64,000 nt of DNA, from NCBI RefSeq assembly GCF_964355755.1, contig NC_092674.1, positions 25,012,001 to 25,076,000 of the forward strand. The letters run 5' to 3'. The first letter of the stretch is position 1. The number at the start of each line of letters is the position of its first letter. Below the pieces are notes generated by a model, which was given only the letters and a program-made list of their open reading frames with translations, made no database searches and was not told the origin of the DNA. Positions 22,260-34,075 of the stretch are shown one piece after another. The translations under genes were made by a program, and so were the position numbers. This stretch comes from Antedon mediterranea (Eukaryota; Echinodermata; Crinoidea; Comatulida; Antedonidae).

Positions 22260-22441
22260 AAGCTTGGTTCCCACTAGAACGTAACGCAAGGACGTAAACA
22301 CAACGCAAGCGTTTTAACCAATGACAAGCGAAGTTATAGACAGTTAGCAATCACAAGTGAATAAGCCATCGCTTGTGATTGGTCAATTCGCTTGCGTTGC
22401 GTTTACGTCCTTGCGTTACGTTCTAGTGGGAACCACGCTTA
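22260..22441. mobile_element. Foldback MITE family C, copy 1
   Basis: Long inverted arms AAGCTTGGTTCCCACTAGAA ... TTCTAGTGGGAACCACGCTT surround AACGTAACGCAAGGACGTAA words. Inner arms GACAAGCGAAG and CGCTTGTGATTGG flank a short loop. Confidence 0.92.
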
Positions 22442-24609
22442 AGCCACTGTCACCAATTATTACCATGTAATCAAGCAATCAGTTAGTAGGCCTGAACTTC
22501 CTGATTTATCTTCTCTATCTTGCACAATTTTCATTTCTTAATAGTACTTTCGCATGCAAAAGTCAAGACAACATGTTGTATTAAATAATTCATTTCTTTA
22601 TTACAATAGAAAAGATTTTCAATTATTTTATTATTGCCAAATAAAAGTCGCAGAACTTTCTTTTAAATAAAAATTTATACTAAAGTTAGCTAAAATGTTT
22701 ACCGGTACCATGGAGTAATTATTACTCCACGCTGGTACAATACATAATAAATACAGCAGTATTAACAATTGATGCAATAGTATAGTACCTACATATTACA
22801 TTTTCAATACTTTAAACACATGTTGAAATTTATACTGCTAAATAGAATGCAGCAATCCTAATAAATTTGTTCTATAACTGCTAATATATTTTACACATCC
22901 TAAATAAATACTGCAATAAATTATATTCATATAACTTAGTACTGTAATAAAATTGAATTTAAAGCATTTTACACCTGGGACCCAAAAAAGTGTTCCCTTA
23001 TTAGGAGTCTCCCATTAATAGGATCTCTTCAAATGAGTTTTACTGAATTAGCATTGCATAAACATTAAAAAAAACAAATTATTGTAAGCTTTTCAAGCAC
23101 AAACATAATTCACTTAATTTTTATGATTTGAAATGATGTAATTTATAAACTCTAGAAACTGAAAGGCACATATAGATTATGTTGTTTACATACTGAGAGT
23201 TGAAATTATGATAATTAGTTTCTATTAACCGGTTTTTTGGGAGTTTATATTTAAACTGACTGTTTGAATTATCTCAAAACCATAGCATAATATGAAACTC
23301 TGATGAAAGTCAATCAAGAAATTAGATAAATTTGTTTTCTTAAAATTCCATAAATACACATTCTGAATACTGAGATTCTCTTATAATTATTCCATAAAAA
23401 TGCATAATAAAAATTCTACTTTCCAGATATTTGAATGGAATTTTATAAGTCCATTGGGTATTTACATTTGAATGTATTAATTCATAGCTATATAGTTTAA
23501 TAATACTGTATCAGTCAAATAAGTAGAATATTTTATTCATTGAAATCAGTCACTTTAGAACAGTCACTCTTTCACCTTATGAAATATTCTCTCCATTCAA
23601 CACACAAACATTCAATATTTGTATAATAATAAATATTTATACATTTTAAATTTATAAGAAATACAATATTCCTGACAATCAATAAAGTATAAATTAAAGT
23701 TAATAATTTATCCTTTTAAAGATAAAACCTGAATTACCTGAATTTATGATGATTCAAATGAAACTAATTTGTTTTACGTCAAACAATTGATTTACTTTCA
23801 TTGTTTGTTTTATGGAGCATAATTGCTTTCTCTTATTAAAAAAAAACCCATAAAAAAAAATTGAGTTGGAAAATTATATTACAAACAAAATATTTACAAC
23901 TTAAAATGAGGTAAACTTAAATGGCAAGTATCACAATATATTTACATTTGTTTTATAGACTTTATGTATTAATTATATAATACTACAGAAACGTTAACAG
24001 TAAGATATAATTTTTTTACAATACATGACCATAAAGAAATTCAGCAATGAAATGTAATAATTTTGCAACAACATATGTTAATTATCTTAGAGAGTACAGT
24101 GCAATTATTAAATAAAGTACATAAAAATGTCCATTTTCCAAGAAGCGATACGTTTCAGTATCGGTCTTTTTAAAAAAGTATTTGCACATTCGTATAAACA
24201 CACGTACATTATTAGTGTAAGACATACGCACATTAGTGTAAAACATAATTATGCACATTAACATATTATATTGGTTTTAAGGAGTTTCACATAATAATTA
24301 TAAAAGTTTTGTTTTACTACACTTTTCATTTATTTGAAAATTTCTAGTTTTAGAAGGTATAAAATGATGGGTAAATGTTTTAAAAATCTGCAGCAATTTA
24401 AGGTTTTCAAAACACAAATTTAAAAAATAATTTGTCACCAATGTTAAGCCCACAGAAAATAAAGATCATTATTTATATATAAACTTATTAGATTCATGAT
24501 GACCTCTCTGTGACCCGATTGTAAAATAGGTCTTCACAAAAAAACTTGCTAGTCTAGCATAAAGGTAAGGTAGCTTAATGACTAAAGGGGAATCCAGACA
24601 CCTTGAATG

Positions 24610-24935
24610 GTGGTAATAATAATAATGATACCACATTTATATAGCTCCATTTTCACAAGTAATCATGCTCAAAAGCTTTACAACCATTATTACCCAGATC
24701 ATTTTTTGATCAAACATGTATGGAAACATACTCCCATAATGCAGCTAGTAATCAGCGCAAAGTTGTGTCTTGATCTAACCGGGTACCCATTTAATACACC
24801 TGGGTGGAGAGAGGCAAACATAAGTAAAGTGCCTTGCCTAATGATACAAGCAATGCGGCAAGAGTTGGATTCGAACCACGACCTCACAATCGGTAATCTA
24901 TTTTCCAACACACTGCACCACACGCCCTTACATAG
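24610..24935 (-). mobile_element. SINE family S1, copy on the minus strand
   Basis: In plus orientation: ATACCACATTTATATAGCTC at the tail side, CCTGGGTGGAGAGAGGCAAA, the inverse B box GGATTCGAACCACG, and the inverse head GCACCACACGCCC. Confidence 0.87.
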
Positions 24936-25310
24936 AGTACCAGTCATGTGGTTCCAGAAGAGATAGAGAAAACCAATTTGGCTTAGTGCTATTATGATAC
25001 ATTTTTATCCCTGGTAAAAGGCAACAAACACAGGCCATCATAAACCTCTTTGTTGTGGGATGGTTTCATATTATTTCCCCATTTATTTCTTAATCTTAGG
25101 CAGCGAGAAATGTACAACTTGTAAAAACAAATTATTGTAGGCCTTTTAGATGATCATACAAACAAATATTAAAATATTACAAGTTATAGTACTGTACATT
25201 GTTTTGTTTGTTTTGGTGGATAAATTGGGAAATTGCACTTTAAATTTATCATAATTTACTGTAAAAAATGAAAATTAAGTTTTAATATTAATTGGTAAAA
25301 TTATGAAAGT

Positions 25311-25316
25311 TTTATT
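25311..25316 (-). terminator. Candidate polyadenylation signal of the membrane-protein gene
   Basis: The minus strand reads AATAAA here, about 325 bp after the TGA stop. It is the first such hexamer I find downstream. The assignment rests on position only. Confidence 0.35.
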
Positions 25317-25638
25317 TTTAATTAAAAAAATAAATTGATTATAAAATTTGGCTTACATTAAATGTTAAATTTAATACTTTATAACACTTTGTGTATACAT
25401 CCTTCCTTGTCTTGACAACTCTGGGACCAACGGTCATTTGTCCACTACTCGGTCAATCAAGTATGGCAAATTTGAATTTTCAGTCGTACTTTTAGTTGCG
25501 TATTCGCTACAGTGACTCTTCTTTTAATCTGGTTTACAAATTTTCAAAGTTTATAGTTTATAGTCTCAAATCTTTCAATTGCAGTATATATGCATCATAT
25601 TTGTACAGTTAAAATATTGAATATCTCTATGTATGGAC

Positions 25639-28600
25639 TCATACCTGTGTCAAGCTATGCCTACTCCCTCTAGAGTCTTTAGGCAGCATGCTAACTGTGG
25701 AATCAAAGTAAACCTTGTTTGCAGTGGGGTTAGCATGATTTGTGTCCCTATTAACTGCTGGTTGAACATGATCAAATTTACTTGACTTGGGCCTAGCACA
25801 CGATACATCCATATTTTCTGGATGAACGATATCTTTATTAAACTTGCTAGAACGTAGCTTAGACCGAATTATTTCACGGCTTGAAGTTGTGCTGATAGAT
25901 TTCTTGCTCGTCTTCGGTCGAGAACGGCTTACTTCAAGATCAACTAGTTGTTTTTGATTGGTCATTTGAACTAAAGCAGGGTTCATTAAAACCTAATAAA
26001 ATTTAAAAAAAATAGAATTTAAAAGTATAATCATAGAATGTTTAGGTCTTTGTCATTAGTTTATTGACCGTGGGGACACTTGTCAGTTTTAAACAGTACA
26101 ACCACCTCTTTGGTACACCCTATTAAGTGTACACTTCCCCTATGTCAACAGATACTATATGGCATCATCAACTGTGAAATTTACTGGCATACTACCAGCC
26201 CAGTGGTATTGCATCAATTACGTCTCACTGGCATGTGACTTACCAGTCTACAACGACTCATGTGGACGTGAACTTTGTGCACATTAAAAGTCCCTATTAT
26301 ATGATTTAACACTACAGCCAACCAATACACAGGACACACTTATGTAACTTATCTACACTATCAAACTATAGTTTGACTAAAAAGGTGTGATTTGCCTAAA
26401 TATGGTAGTGATGTGCCCAAATATGGTAGTGATATGCCCAAATATGGTAGTGATATGCCCAAATATGGTAGTGAATATGCCCGAATATAATAGTGATATG
26501 ACATCATCATGTCTGTATATAGTATGGGCACATCACATAAAGTTTAATAGTGTAGACTTTTTAGGTCCTAAAAGTGTCCCTTTAATAGAGGTTCTACTTT
26601 ACCTCATCAGAATCGGATGTTTTTTGTGATTCTACAGCAATCTTGTATTCAATACGAAGCGAACTTTCAGAAGGTCCAACTTGATAAGGACTTGTCATGG
26701 CAGTGGACTCCATCTGTGACATCAGCTTCGTTTGATGGCCTACACGTCGCTGGTGAAGGTTGTATAGGACAAAGAACGACACCATTCCTGCTAGAAGTAC
26801 AAATGCCAAGGCCGACAGGATTGTGATTGTAAACGGAGTGAATATCTTTCCATCTGCATTGAAGGTAAGAATATAAAATGATGCTTAGTTTTTACAAAAT
26901 ACATTGGTAAATAAAACTACTAGTGTATCAGTACACTGACAGTATTAGCTGGGCAGATTATTGTACAGTCTCAGGGGTCTGGAAATCAATTTGTGAAAAT
27001 TAGGTGGTGAGATTACATTTGCAATATGTTTTTTAATATGTCAATAGCAAAAAATAGTTACATTGGCTGCCAGCCAATAGGTTTTTGGTTGAATTTAACC
27101 ATTTCTGTTGTCATTTTATAAGTGAAAACATTTTTTTAGTTTTTTTTTTTCTTTGTAAAACTACAAAATGGCCTATTCAAAGTCTGATTTTATTAATCTT
27201 CATTTTTCATGTTTTTGGGGGACAATACAAATTTAGCCTAAAGTATTGGGTGAGTTTATACTTAAATTACAATGTAATGTATTTATCAATTTATCAATGT
27301 ATTTTCTCTCTGAATTTAGTGGGTGGGATTATGGCCCACTGTACTGTTGGTTTGTATCAACAATGGAATTTACCAGTCTTTTTCTCTCTGAATTTTGCCA
27401 AAATTTCAATAATTATTGTTACAATATGGATCTATGAGATAGCAGGCTTTATTATCCAATTTATTCTTGTACTGTAATACCAATTTATTCTTTTGTATAA
27501 TAAGTAGTGAAGGATTTTTATTTCTGCATGGTTGTAAATTCAATACAAATAAAACGTATTCAGGAATTAATGATGCTAACCATATGTCTTTAATAAAAGT
27601 TTAAAAATGGAATATTTTAACAAAAAATCTATTTGTCAGCCAAAAAATTAGGAATATAAATTTATTTTTATTTGAATAAACAACACAAACCATTGTTTTT
27701 TGGCGGACATAGCTCAGTATGAAGAGTAATGTTTTGATTGTAGGCGACAGTCTCCAATTGATCAAATGTGTACGATACCTGAAAAAATTAAGATATATTA
27801 ACTTTTTATGACTTTTTTTATTAGCTTTTTTCTTATATTTTTTTTCTAAATTGATGATCAGATGTTAGATAATTTGCCATTGTCAGCACACAAGGAGACA
27901 ATCTCCTGTTCACACACAAAACAGTAATTTCTTATCGTGCATACATGCAATGTATAGTAAACACCTTACTATTCCGAGTGTTAAAAACAGAACGATACAA
28001 ACGTAGCCTCATCCCCTACCTCCTAAATATTTTAATAACCAGGTTATAATGCAACTTACTACAATCCATAATCGCGGTGCTATATTATTCATAGTCAAAA
28101 CAGTTCCAAACTTTTGTTCCAATAATTGTATTTTTTTATTGTACTATATATATTATAAATTGTAATTGTAATATTTGTTAAATTGTATTATGTTTATCTA
28201 ATTTTTGCTATTTTTATACACAGGACCAACATCTTCATATCCCATCCATAGGATTTGTAAGCAATGTGGCACCACAGGTCTTGAACCCATGCCTCATGCA
28301 TGGTAGTTCAATAGTCCATATCATACTGCTGTCAATACCATTAGTGCCTTTTGGTAAAAATATTAACCCTGAACATTAATGCTATATACTGCATGGTCCC
28401 TTTAATAATCCCTTTTTTATAGTAAAATGAATGGTTAATGCCTAAGAGCAGTATGAATAAATAATGCCCTTTGACCTATCACCTTGAAAAATCAGTGGAT
28501 ATTAACAGTTCATTTAAAGACTTAATCCTCTTAATATGTGGTAATGAGGATTATGTGATTTATGCTAATCCTAGTTAATAACTCCTACAAGGGACGCCTA

Positions 28601-31600
28601 CTCTATATGATTGGTAAATTCTAAGCTGAGGTTAAATCTTGTGAATTGAATGATCATGTTATGAGGATGTAATAGCTTCTGTAATGTTTTGCGGTATCAA
28701 TGTATCACGTTATTTCTTTGTAACATGATTTGACTAACATTAACCTTTTTTGTCTTGCGTGAGTTCTTCTCACGTTTATTTAAATTCTCATTGATGAATA
28801 TATTATATACATATAAGTACATTTGTGACAATTAAAAGTAAGTGTTTAGAGTAGTTAAAATACCGGTATATTTACATAATAAGATGCCAGAATTCAGTAT
28901 TAACCATATATTTTCTCATTTAAAATTTTAGATACAATGTTAATTAAAATGTAGAAATGAAAAATGGCAGTAAAATACATGATTAAAATTTTCTTGTTAA
29001 ACTATCTTATTTGTGTTCTTATTTGTGTTCGAGTAGAGAGGCTATAAACTCAGGGGAGGAAAATGTAGTATCCACCCTTTTCACCAAGATAAGATGGATG
29101 GAATGAAAAAAAGAGGAATGCAATAGGTTGAAAGTTAGTTATTTAGAATGATAGCATGAAATGGTATATTTAATGGACTAACATTAACCTTAAAGGCCAG
29201 GTGCGGGTAAAAAATTTCTATTGGTCATACATTTCAATAATTATCGATCTATAGATTCCCCTAAGTTTCATAATTTTTGGGATTTTATTTGTGTTACACG
29301 AGCTTGTTGAAAATTAGCACTTTCTTATCAGTGGGGGGGATAGTTCAAATTACACACTAAAATCTCTTTTGTACAAAAATTTTTTTATTAGAGAGGCACT
29401 TTAAAAAGCTATGAAAAATAAACGGTGTGGTAAAAAATGTTATCAGATGACTAAATATAGGTAATATAACTTGAATTTTACATTTCTGGTATTTTTATTC
29501 AACTTCAGATTTTTATTTTCATGCTATAGCAAAAATTATCCAGCGTATATCCACCATCTTTTTTCACCTTCTAGGGAGTCACCAGACATGTTATTACATT
29601 ATGTTAACTACCTAACTACTGAAAAAAAGTCTTCCTGGTTTTTTTGGCAGAATTTTGCCAAATTTTTTATTTGACCATATTAGGGGAAATTCATGTTTTT
29701 TCGTCTTGATTTCTGTTACAAATATTTGATTTATGTACAATTAACCAGATATTATATTTAAAATTCATGCCTGTACCTAAGCTTTAACATATTAGCATAG
29801 GCAGGGTTTGAGCCTCACTCGATCCAGGGTTCTGGTGGTAGAACAAGTCTTCTCGGATAAGGACTATAAACCGTAGGTCCCGTGTACACATCTGGCTCAT
29901 GTGTACTTTAAAGAACCTACAGTACATCTTTCGTGATGAGTAGGGGGTTACCCAGGTGTATTAGTATGCACACAGCCACTGTCACTCATCAAGAGGGCCC
30001 CTTGATTGTCAGCATATGCTGAAGGATCACCCTCTATAAATAAGGTGTAATAACAAAAAAAATAATAAAATATGTCAATGTGTGTTGCATTGCACCAAAA
30101 TATTCCTATTATTTTTCAAGGGAATCTTCTATAAGACCTCCTACCCATAGTGCCTATCTTTCTCCCTAATAGCTGCTGAGTTGTTCTCCCTCCCTCAAGT
30201 TGAATTATAATCCCTTGTTGATTATAGGCCAATAAAAAATCATGCAGTCTTTTATGGAGATTTTCCTTTAAAAAACCCCTAATAGATGGTACGCAGGAGA
30301 AACTTAAGAGCACAATCTTCAAAATGCTAAACCATGACATTATCTTTTTGAAAATGCCACACTATCCACCCAATTTAGTGTAACATGATATGGCAGATAA
30401 TAGCTTATTATATGTTATGTCCAACTCCGACATTAAATGAATAACAAATATAGTGGTTGGATGGCTTTTATTCCAATTTCTGTATATAGTACTACACATT
30501 CACTCATCTCCTTATATAAAGCCTTCTATCGGACATTATTTCTCGCAATATATTGGACAGTTACATTACTACAAAACATACTCACTTTAATCTCTATTGA
30601 CTCTAGTGTTGTGATTGAATGCATCTGAACATGAATGAAGGCCTCGTTGTAACCTTTCAATTTCACACGTTCATCATCATTTACGAACACCCGTTCGTGA
30701 TCAATGTTCAACCCATCGACCTAAATTCAACACGAAAAACGACAACAAAGAATTGGTAAGATTTATTTATATTCCTTTGTCTACACTGTCAAACTTTATG
30801 TGACAAAAAATGTGATATATGCCCATATATAGACATGATGATGTCATATAACTACCATCCCAGAAAATTGAAAAAAAAAAACATATCTAAATGGCGTGTC
30901 TTCACTCTGAAAAACATAACCATATCGAATTTGTATACCAACTATAATCATGAAACATTTTTAAAGCTATAAAAAAATACTATTTAATGTCTCATGTCCA
31001 TTGCCGTATTACTCTACACTAAAGTACATTTTAAAAACGTAATATTTCATGTTAAATTCTTTCTAGATATTCATAAAGCGTGCTTCCCACTAGCGACGCA
31101 ACGCAAGGACGTAACGCAACGCAAGTGAATTGACCAATCACAAGCGATGGCTTATTCGCTTGTGATTGCTAACTGTCTATAACTTCGCTTGTCATTGGTT
31201 AAAACGCTTGCGTTGCGTTTACGTCCTTGCGTTACGTTCTAGTGGGAACCAAGCTTTACCTTATATCATACCATAATACAAATTATTATCACTGTGTCTG
31301 TCAACTATCAAGTTGATTGTACTATATGCTATCTATTTATATCTATAATGAATTATAGATTTTGAATTTGTACTTTACAGAACATGCCTCAGGGAGTTGT
31401 GGAATATATTATAAAAAAATATTACGTTTATTAAGAATGCCATAGATGTACCTTAATAATGAAATGCATTGTTGGCTGTTCTCTAATATTTAATATACTT
31501 GCATTAAATTTAATTCTAGAAAAGTATTGTTTTGTAATATCAATATCCTTATTATTGATAGATATTAGTATTGTCATGACGATAAATAATGCTATCGTTG

Positions 31601-34075
31601 TAATTTATATTAATTGCACCACGAAAATATTAATATTCTGGACTATTATTAATATATCATTATTACAGTTCCTATATTATGTGGGGATTTTATTGGCTGA
31701 TTAGATAACTATAAATAATAATTGTATCGTACTGAAATTACTGCCAAAAATATTTTTCAGTTTATGTTGCATGATTTTTAGTTATATGAGGTATATGACT
31801 ACAGTATGCTGTCACTGCAATAGACAGTGTATAATTATCAACACTTCACCAAAAAAATTGTATTATAATTACTGCAGTACTGTAGAATAATTTTGCCATT
31901 GTTCCTAATACGGTATATTACTTTTTTTAAACAGCATAGGTAATATATCATCGGCTAAACTTTTCATTATAGAATCTTTCATTCGATAGCAGATCTCCAA
32001 GCCAACTAGATAACATCATCCTAGCCTTAGGTAATTTTACTAATCAATCTCTGCACAGAATAAAATCAATTTTGACTTTCAAAAAACACCTTGCATAAAA
32101 AATACACACCTTTCAAACTATAAAGATTTTTTTTCACAATATAAAATCAATAATTTTGTTCAAGATATTTTAACGGTAAAAAAAAAAACAACATACAGTA
32201 CCTTAGTTACTACCATCATTTCGGTTGGCTCGCTGCATTGATACAACCGTGTGTACGTGTTGATCTCGTATCCATGGAAACTGAGTGTACAATTTGTGAG
32301 AAGTTTTTTCGTGTCATGTTTGCAGTTGCCTTCGCCTCGGTCTACTGTCCTATCTTGATCTGCCAGAACAAGTATAGTTATATGATTGTAAATGTGTACT
32401 AATGTAAATTACTGTGTTAGTTGTCTTAGAATTATGTGTTAATATATTGTTAATGTTCCCTACTGAACCACTTTGGAAATCAATGCTTTAGCACTGAAAG
32501 TGTCATTCAGTATAACGACAGAATAAACTAGAAAGCCACTCCAAGAGTGCATACCTTCGCCTACTGTAACATTCTTCTACATCAGATTGTGTGTGATTTT
32601 AGGCTAATTTCACTACAAGCATATGTACAGTATGCGAGTTTGGTGTAATGGTTTATGTAACAAGCCTTTCAATTAACAATAGCTTCAGTTGACTAATAAC
32701 AGCATTGCGAAAATCGAACGAGTGAATTTGAAAAGAAATAGGTTTTTTAAACTACTCGCATCAAAAAACGTGCACATTAAATCAAATTATGTTTTAAAAT
32801 TACAATTCACAAATTATAACTCTTGCCTCTTGTACAAAAATAAAGTTTGATGGACAAGCAGTTCTCAAGAAAATGCAATTACAGTTTACTTGTTACTTTA
32901 AGACTGCTTGCCGGATTTTGAAAAATTCTGTCCTATCTTTTAACACTAGCAGGTCTAAAAAAGTATACTAAAAGTGGTCCAGAATTGGGACTGTGGTCCC
33001 AAATGGTCCCAAAATTTAATGGAATGGTCCTTGAACACATATCTATATCTGTATATTCATTTTGGTAAAGATCTTGTAATTACTTTTTGAGTAATCCTGC
33101 TAACAAACAAACACACACATGCTACCGATTACATACCTTCTTGGTGGAGGTAAATAAATAAATAAAAAGTAACAATTTGTATTATATTACAACTTTGTTT
33201 TCTCTAAGTGTATAAATCTTAAAAAATTTAGTTTTTACAGTAGTAAATAGATTCATACAGTATGTGTGAAATTCAGCCCCAATTTTTCTTTTTTTTCCCA
33301 AAAAACTTAGATTAAAAAGGCCTACGGTAAAAGTCTGTAATGTTTTCATTCTCTTCTGTTTAAATTTCACAAAACTTCACTTTCTATAATGAGAATTTAA
33401 AAGTGTCAGTCTAACAATACTGTAGACTGCCACATTATGACCTGTCAACCATAATGTCTACCTTGATGCGACATGCTTGCATCATATGCGATTAAAATCT
33501 GGTGATAAACGATTAAATTTAACAGATATTCTGAACCAAGAATTTGAGAGATTCTGGTTTTAAGCATTGCTACCCTGATAGAATATTTAAGTTTTTTTCA
33601 AATTTTTATTGAAATTAAAGAACAAAATCCAAGGTTATACAAACAAACTTAAGAAACTCGCAAAATAATAGGATTAATGCACAAAATATTGCAGGTGTAA
33701 AATGGCAAGAATTTTTTCTTTAGAAGTGAAAACAAAATATAGCTGTAAGGTATCATAGCATTTATACATATACACAATCGTTATAAGTACTCAATCACAT
33801 GGAAAATCGCCAGGGTTGTCAAAATATAATTAAGAAAATCCGTCAAATGAAAAACAACAGGTTTAACCATGCTTATAGGTGTGTTTCCAGTGTAGGTGAG
33901 GAATTTGGTGTTAGAAATAGAATTGTGTTTAAATCCCATCTCACCTGAGTTAACTTAAAGAATCGTTGTTTTGTAAATTTGTAATTTTTAAAGTAAACTT
34001 ACGATCTGATTGCACACAGCTGAGTGTTGCAATTGTGATAGTTAGGTATAAGCACACTTTTGTTGTGTGATGCAT
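25639..34075 (-). CDS. Unrecognised type I single-pass membrane protein (352 aa, six coding exons)
   Basis: In transcript order the exons are 34075-34003, 32359-32202, 30720-30586, 27778-27691, 26853-26603 and 25992-25639. All have GT-AG borders and the phases agree throughout, giving 353 codons with stop. Exon 1 encodes a signal peptide (MHHTTKVCLYLTITIATLSC). The ectodomain (about 24-157) has four cysteines (C37, C48, C66, C146) and two N-glycosylation sequons (N47, N138). A transmembrane helix (about 158-183, FTITILSALAFVLLAG) is followed by HQRR as stop-transfer. The cytoplasmic tail of about 168 residues is rich in Ser, Lys and Arg, with repeated RPKSSK- and RPKTSK-like stretches. I recognise no domain family. 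It could be a small receptor or adhesion molecule; no function is assigned. The exon set rests on phase agreement and coding content, without any homologue. A 5' UTR acceptor may lie at about 34150. Confidence 0.75.
26348..26560. mobile_element. MITE family A copy with internal 21-bp tandem array, nested in family H
   Basis: TIRs ATCTACACTATCAAACTATA and AGTTTAATAGTGTAGAC enclose about five units of CCAAATATGGTAGTGATATG type. The outside flanks (CACAGGACACACTTATG and AGGTCCTAAAAGTGTCCC) are two halves of a family-H element, so A inserted into H. All lies in an intron of the minus-strand membrane gene. Confidence 0.85.
27030..27236. mobile_element. MITE family B, partial copy
   Basis: TTGGCTGCCAGCCAATAGG, then AAAGTCTGATTTTATTAATC and TTTTTGGGGGACAATACAAA. 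The open frame across it is only the element's interior. Confidence 0.82.
29180..29515 (-). repeat. Dispersed repeat family J, copy 3, inverted
   Basis: CTTAAAGGCCAGGTGCGGGT, then AATAATTATCGATCTATAGA and GACTAAATATAGGTAATATA. It lies in an intron of the membrane gene. Confidence 0.8.
29780..30055 (+). mobile_element. SINE family S2 copy
   Basis: GGCAGGGTTTGAGCCTCACT, GTGTACACATCTGGCTCATG, GAGTAGGGGGTTACCCAGGT, and a tail GCTGAAGGATCACCCTCTAT shared with family S3. Confidence 0.83.
30778..30858. mobile_element. MITE family A, truncated copy
   Basis: Only the left half is present (GTCTACACTGTCAAACTTTA to ATGATGTCATATAACTACCA). Confidence 0.8.
31076..31256. mobile_element. Foldback MITE family C, copy 2 (opposite orientation)
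   Basis: Nearly identical to the reverse complement of 22260-22441, with the loop CTAACTGTCTATAACTTCGC. It lies in an intron of the minus-strand membrane gene. The similarity suggests recent activity. Confidence 0.92.

Larger units (their letters stand above)
21132..25638. other. Intergenic DNA between convergent genes (GPCR + and membrane gene -)
   Basis: No gene is seen. The stretch contains a perfect 36-bp-arm palindrome (21359-21432), a family-A MITE, a LINE-tail-like AT stretch (about 22130-22205), a long foldback element (22260-22441), a family-H relic (about 22975-23045), a minus-strand SINE (24610-24935) and otherwise AT-rich single-copy-looking sequence. Both flanking genes end here, so it should include both 3' UTRs. 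An AATAAA on the plus strand at about 22101 could serve the GPCR gene. Confidence 0.5.

Noticed and set aside
27085-27477. Hydrophobic 130-residue open frame on the plus strand
   Set aside because: It overlaps a family-B MITE and AT-rich intron DNA of the minus-strand gene; the hydrophobicity comes from T-rich sequence.
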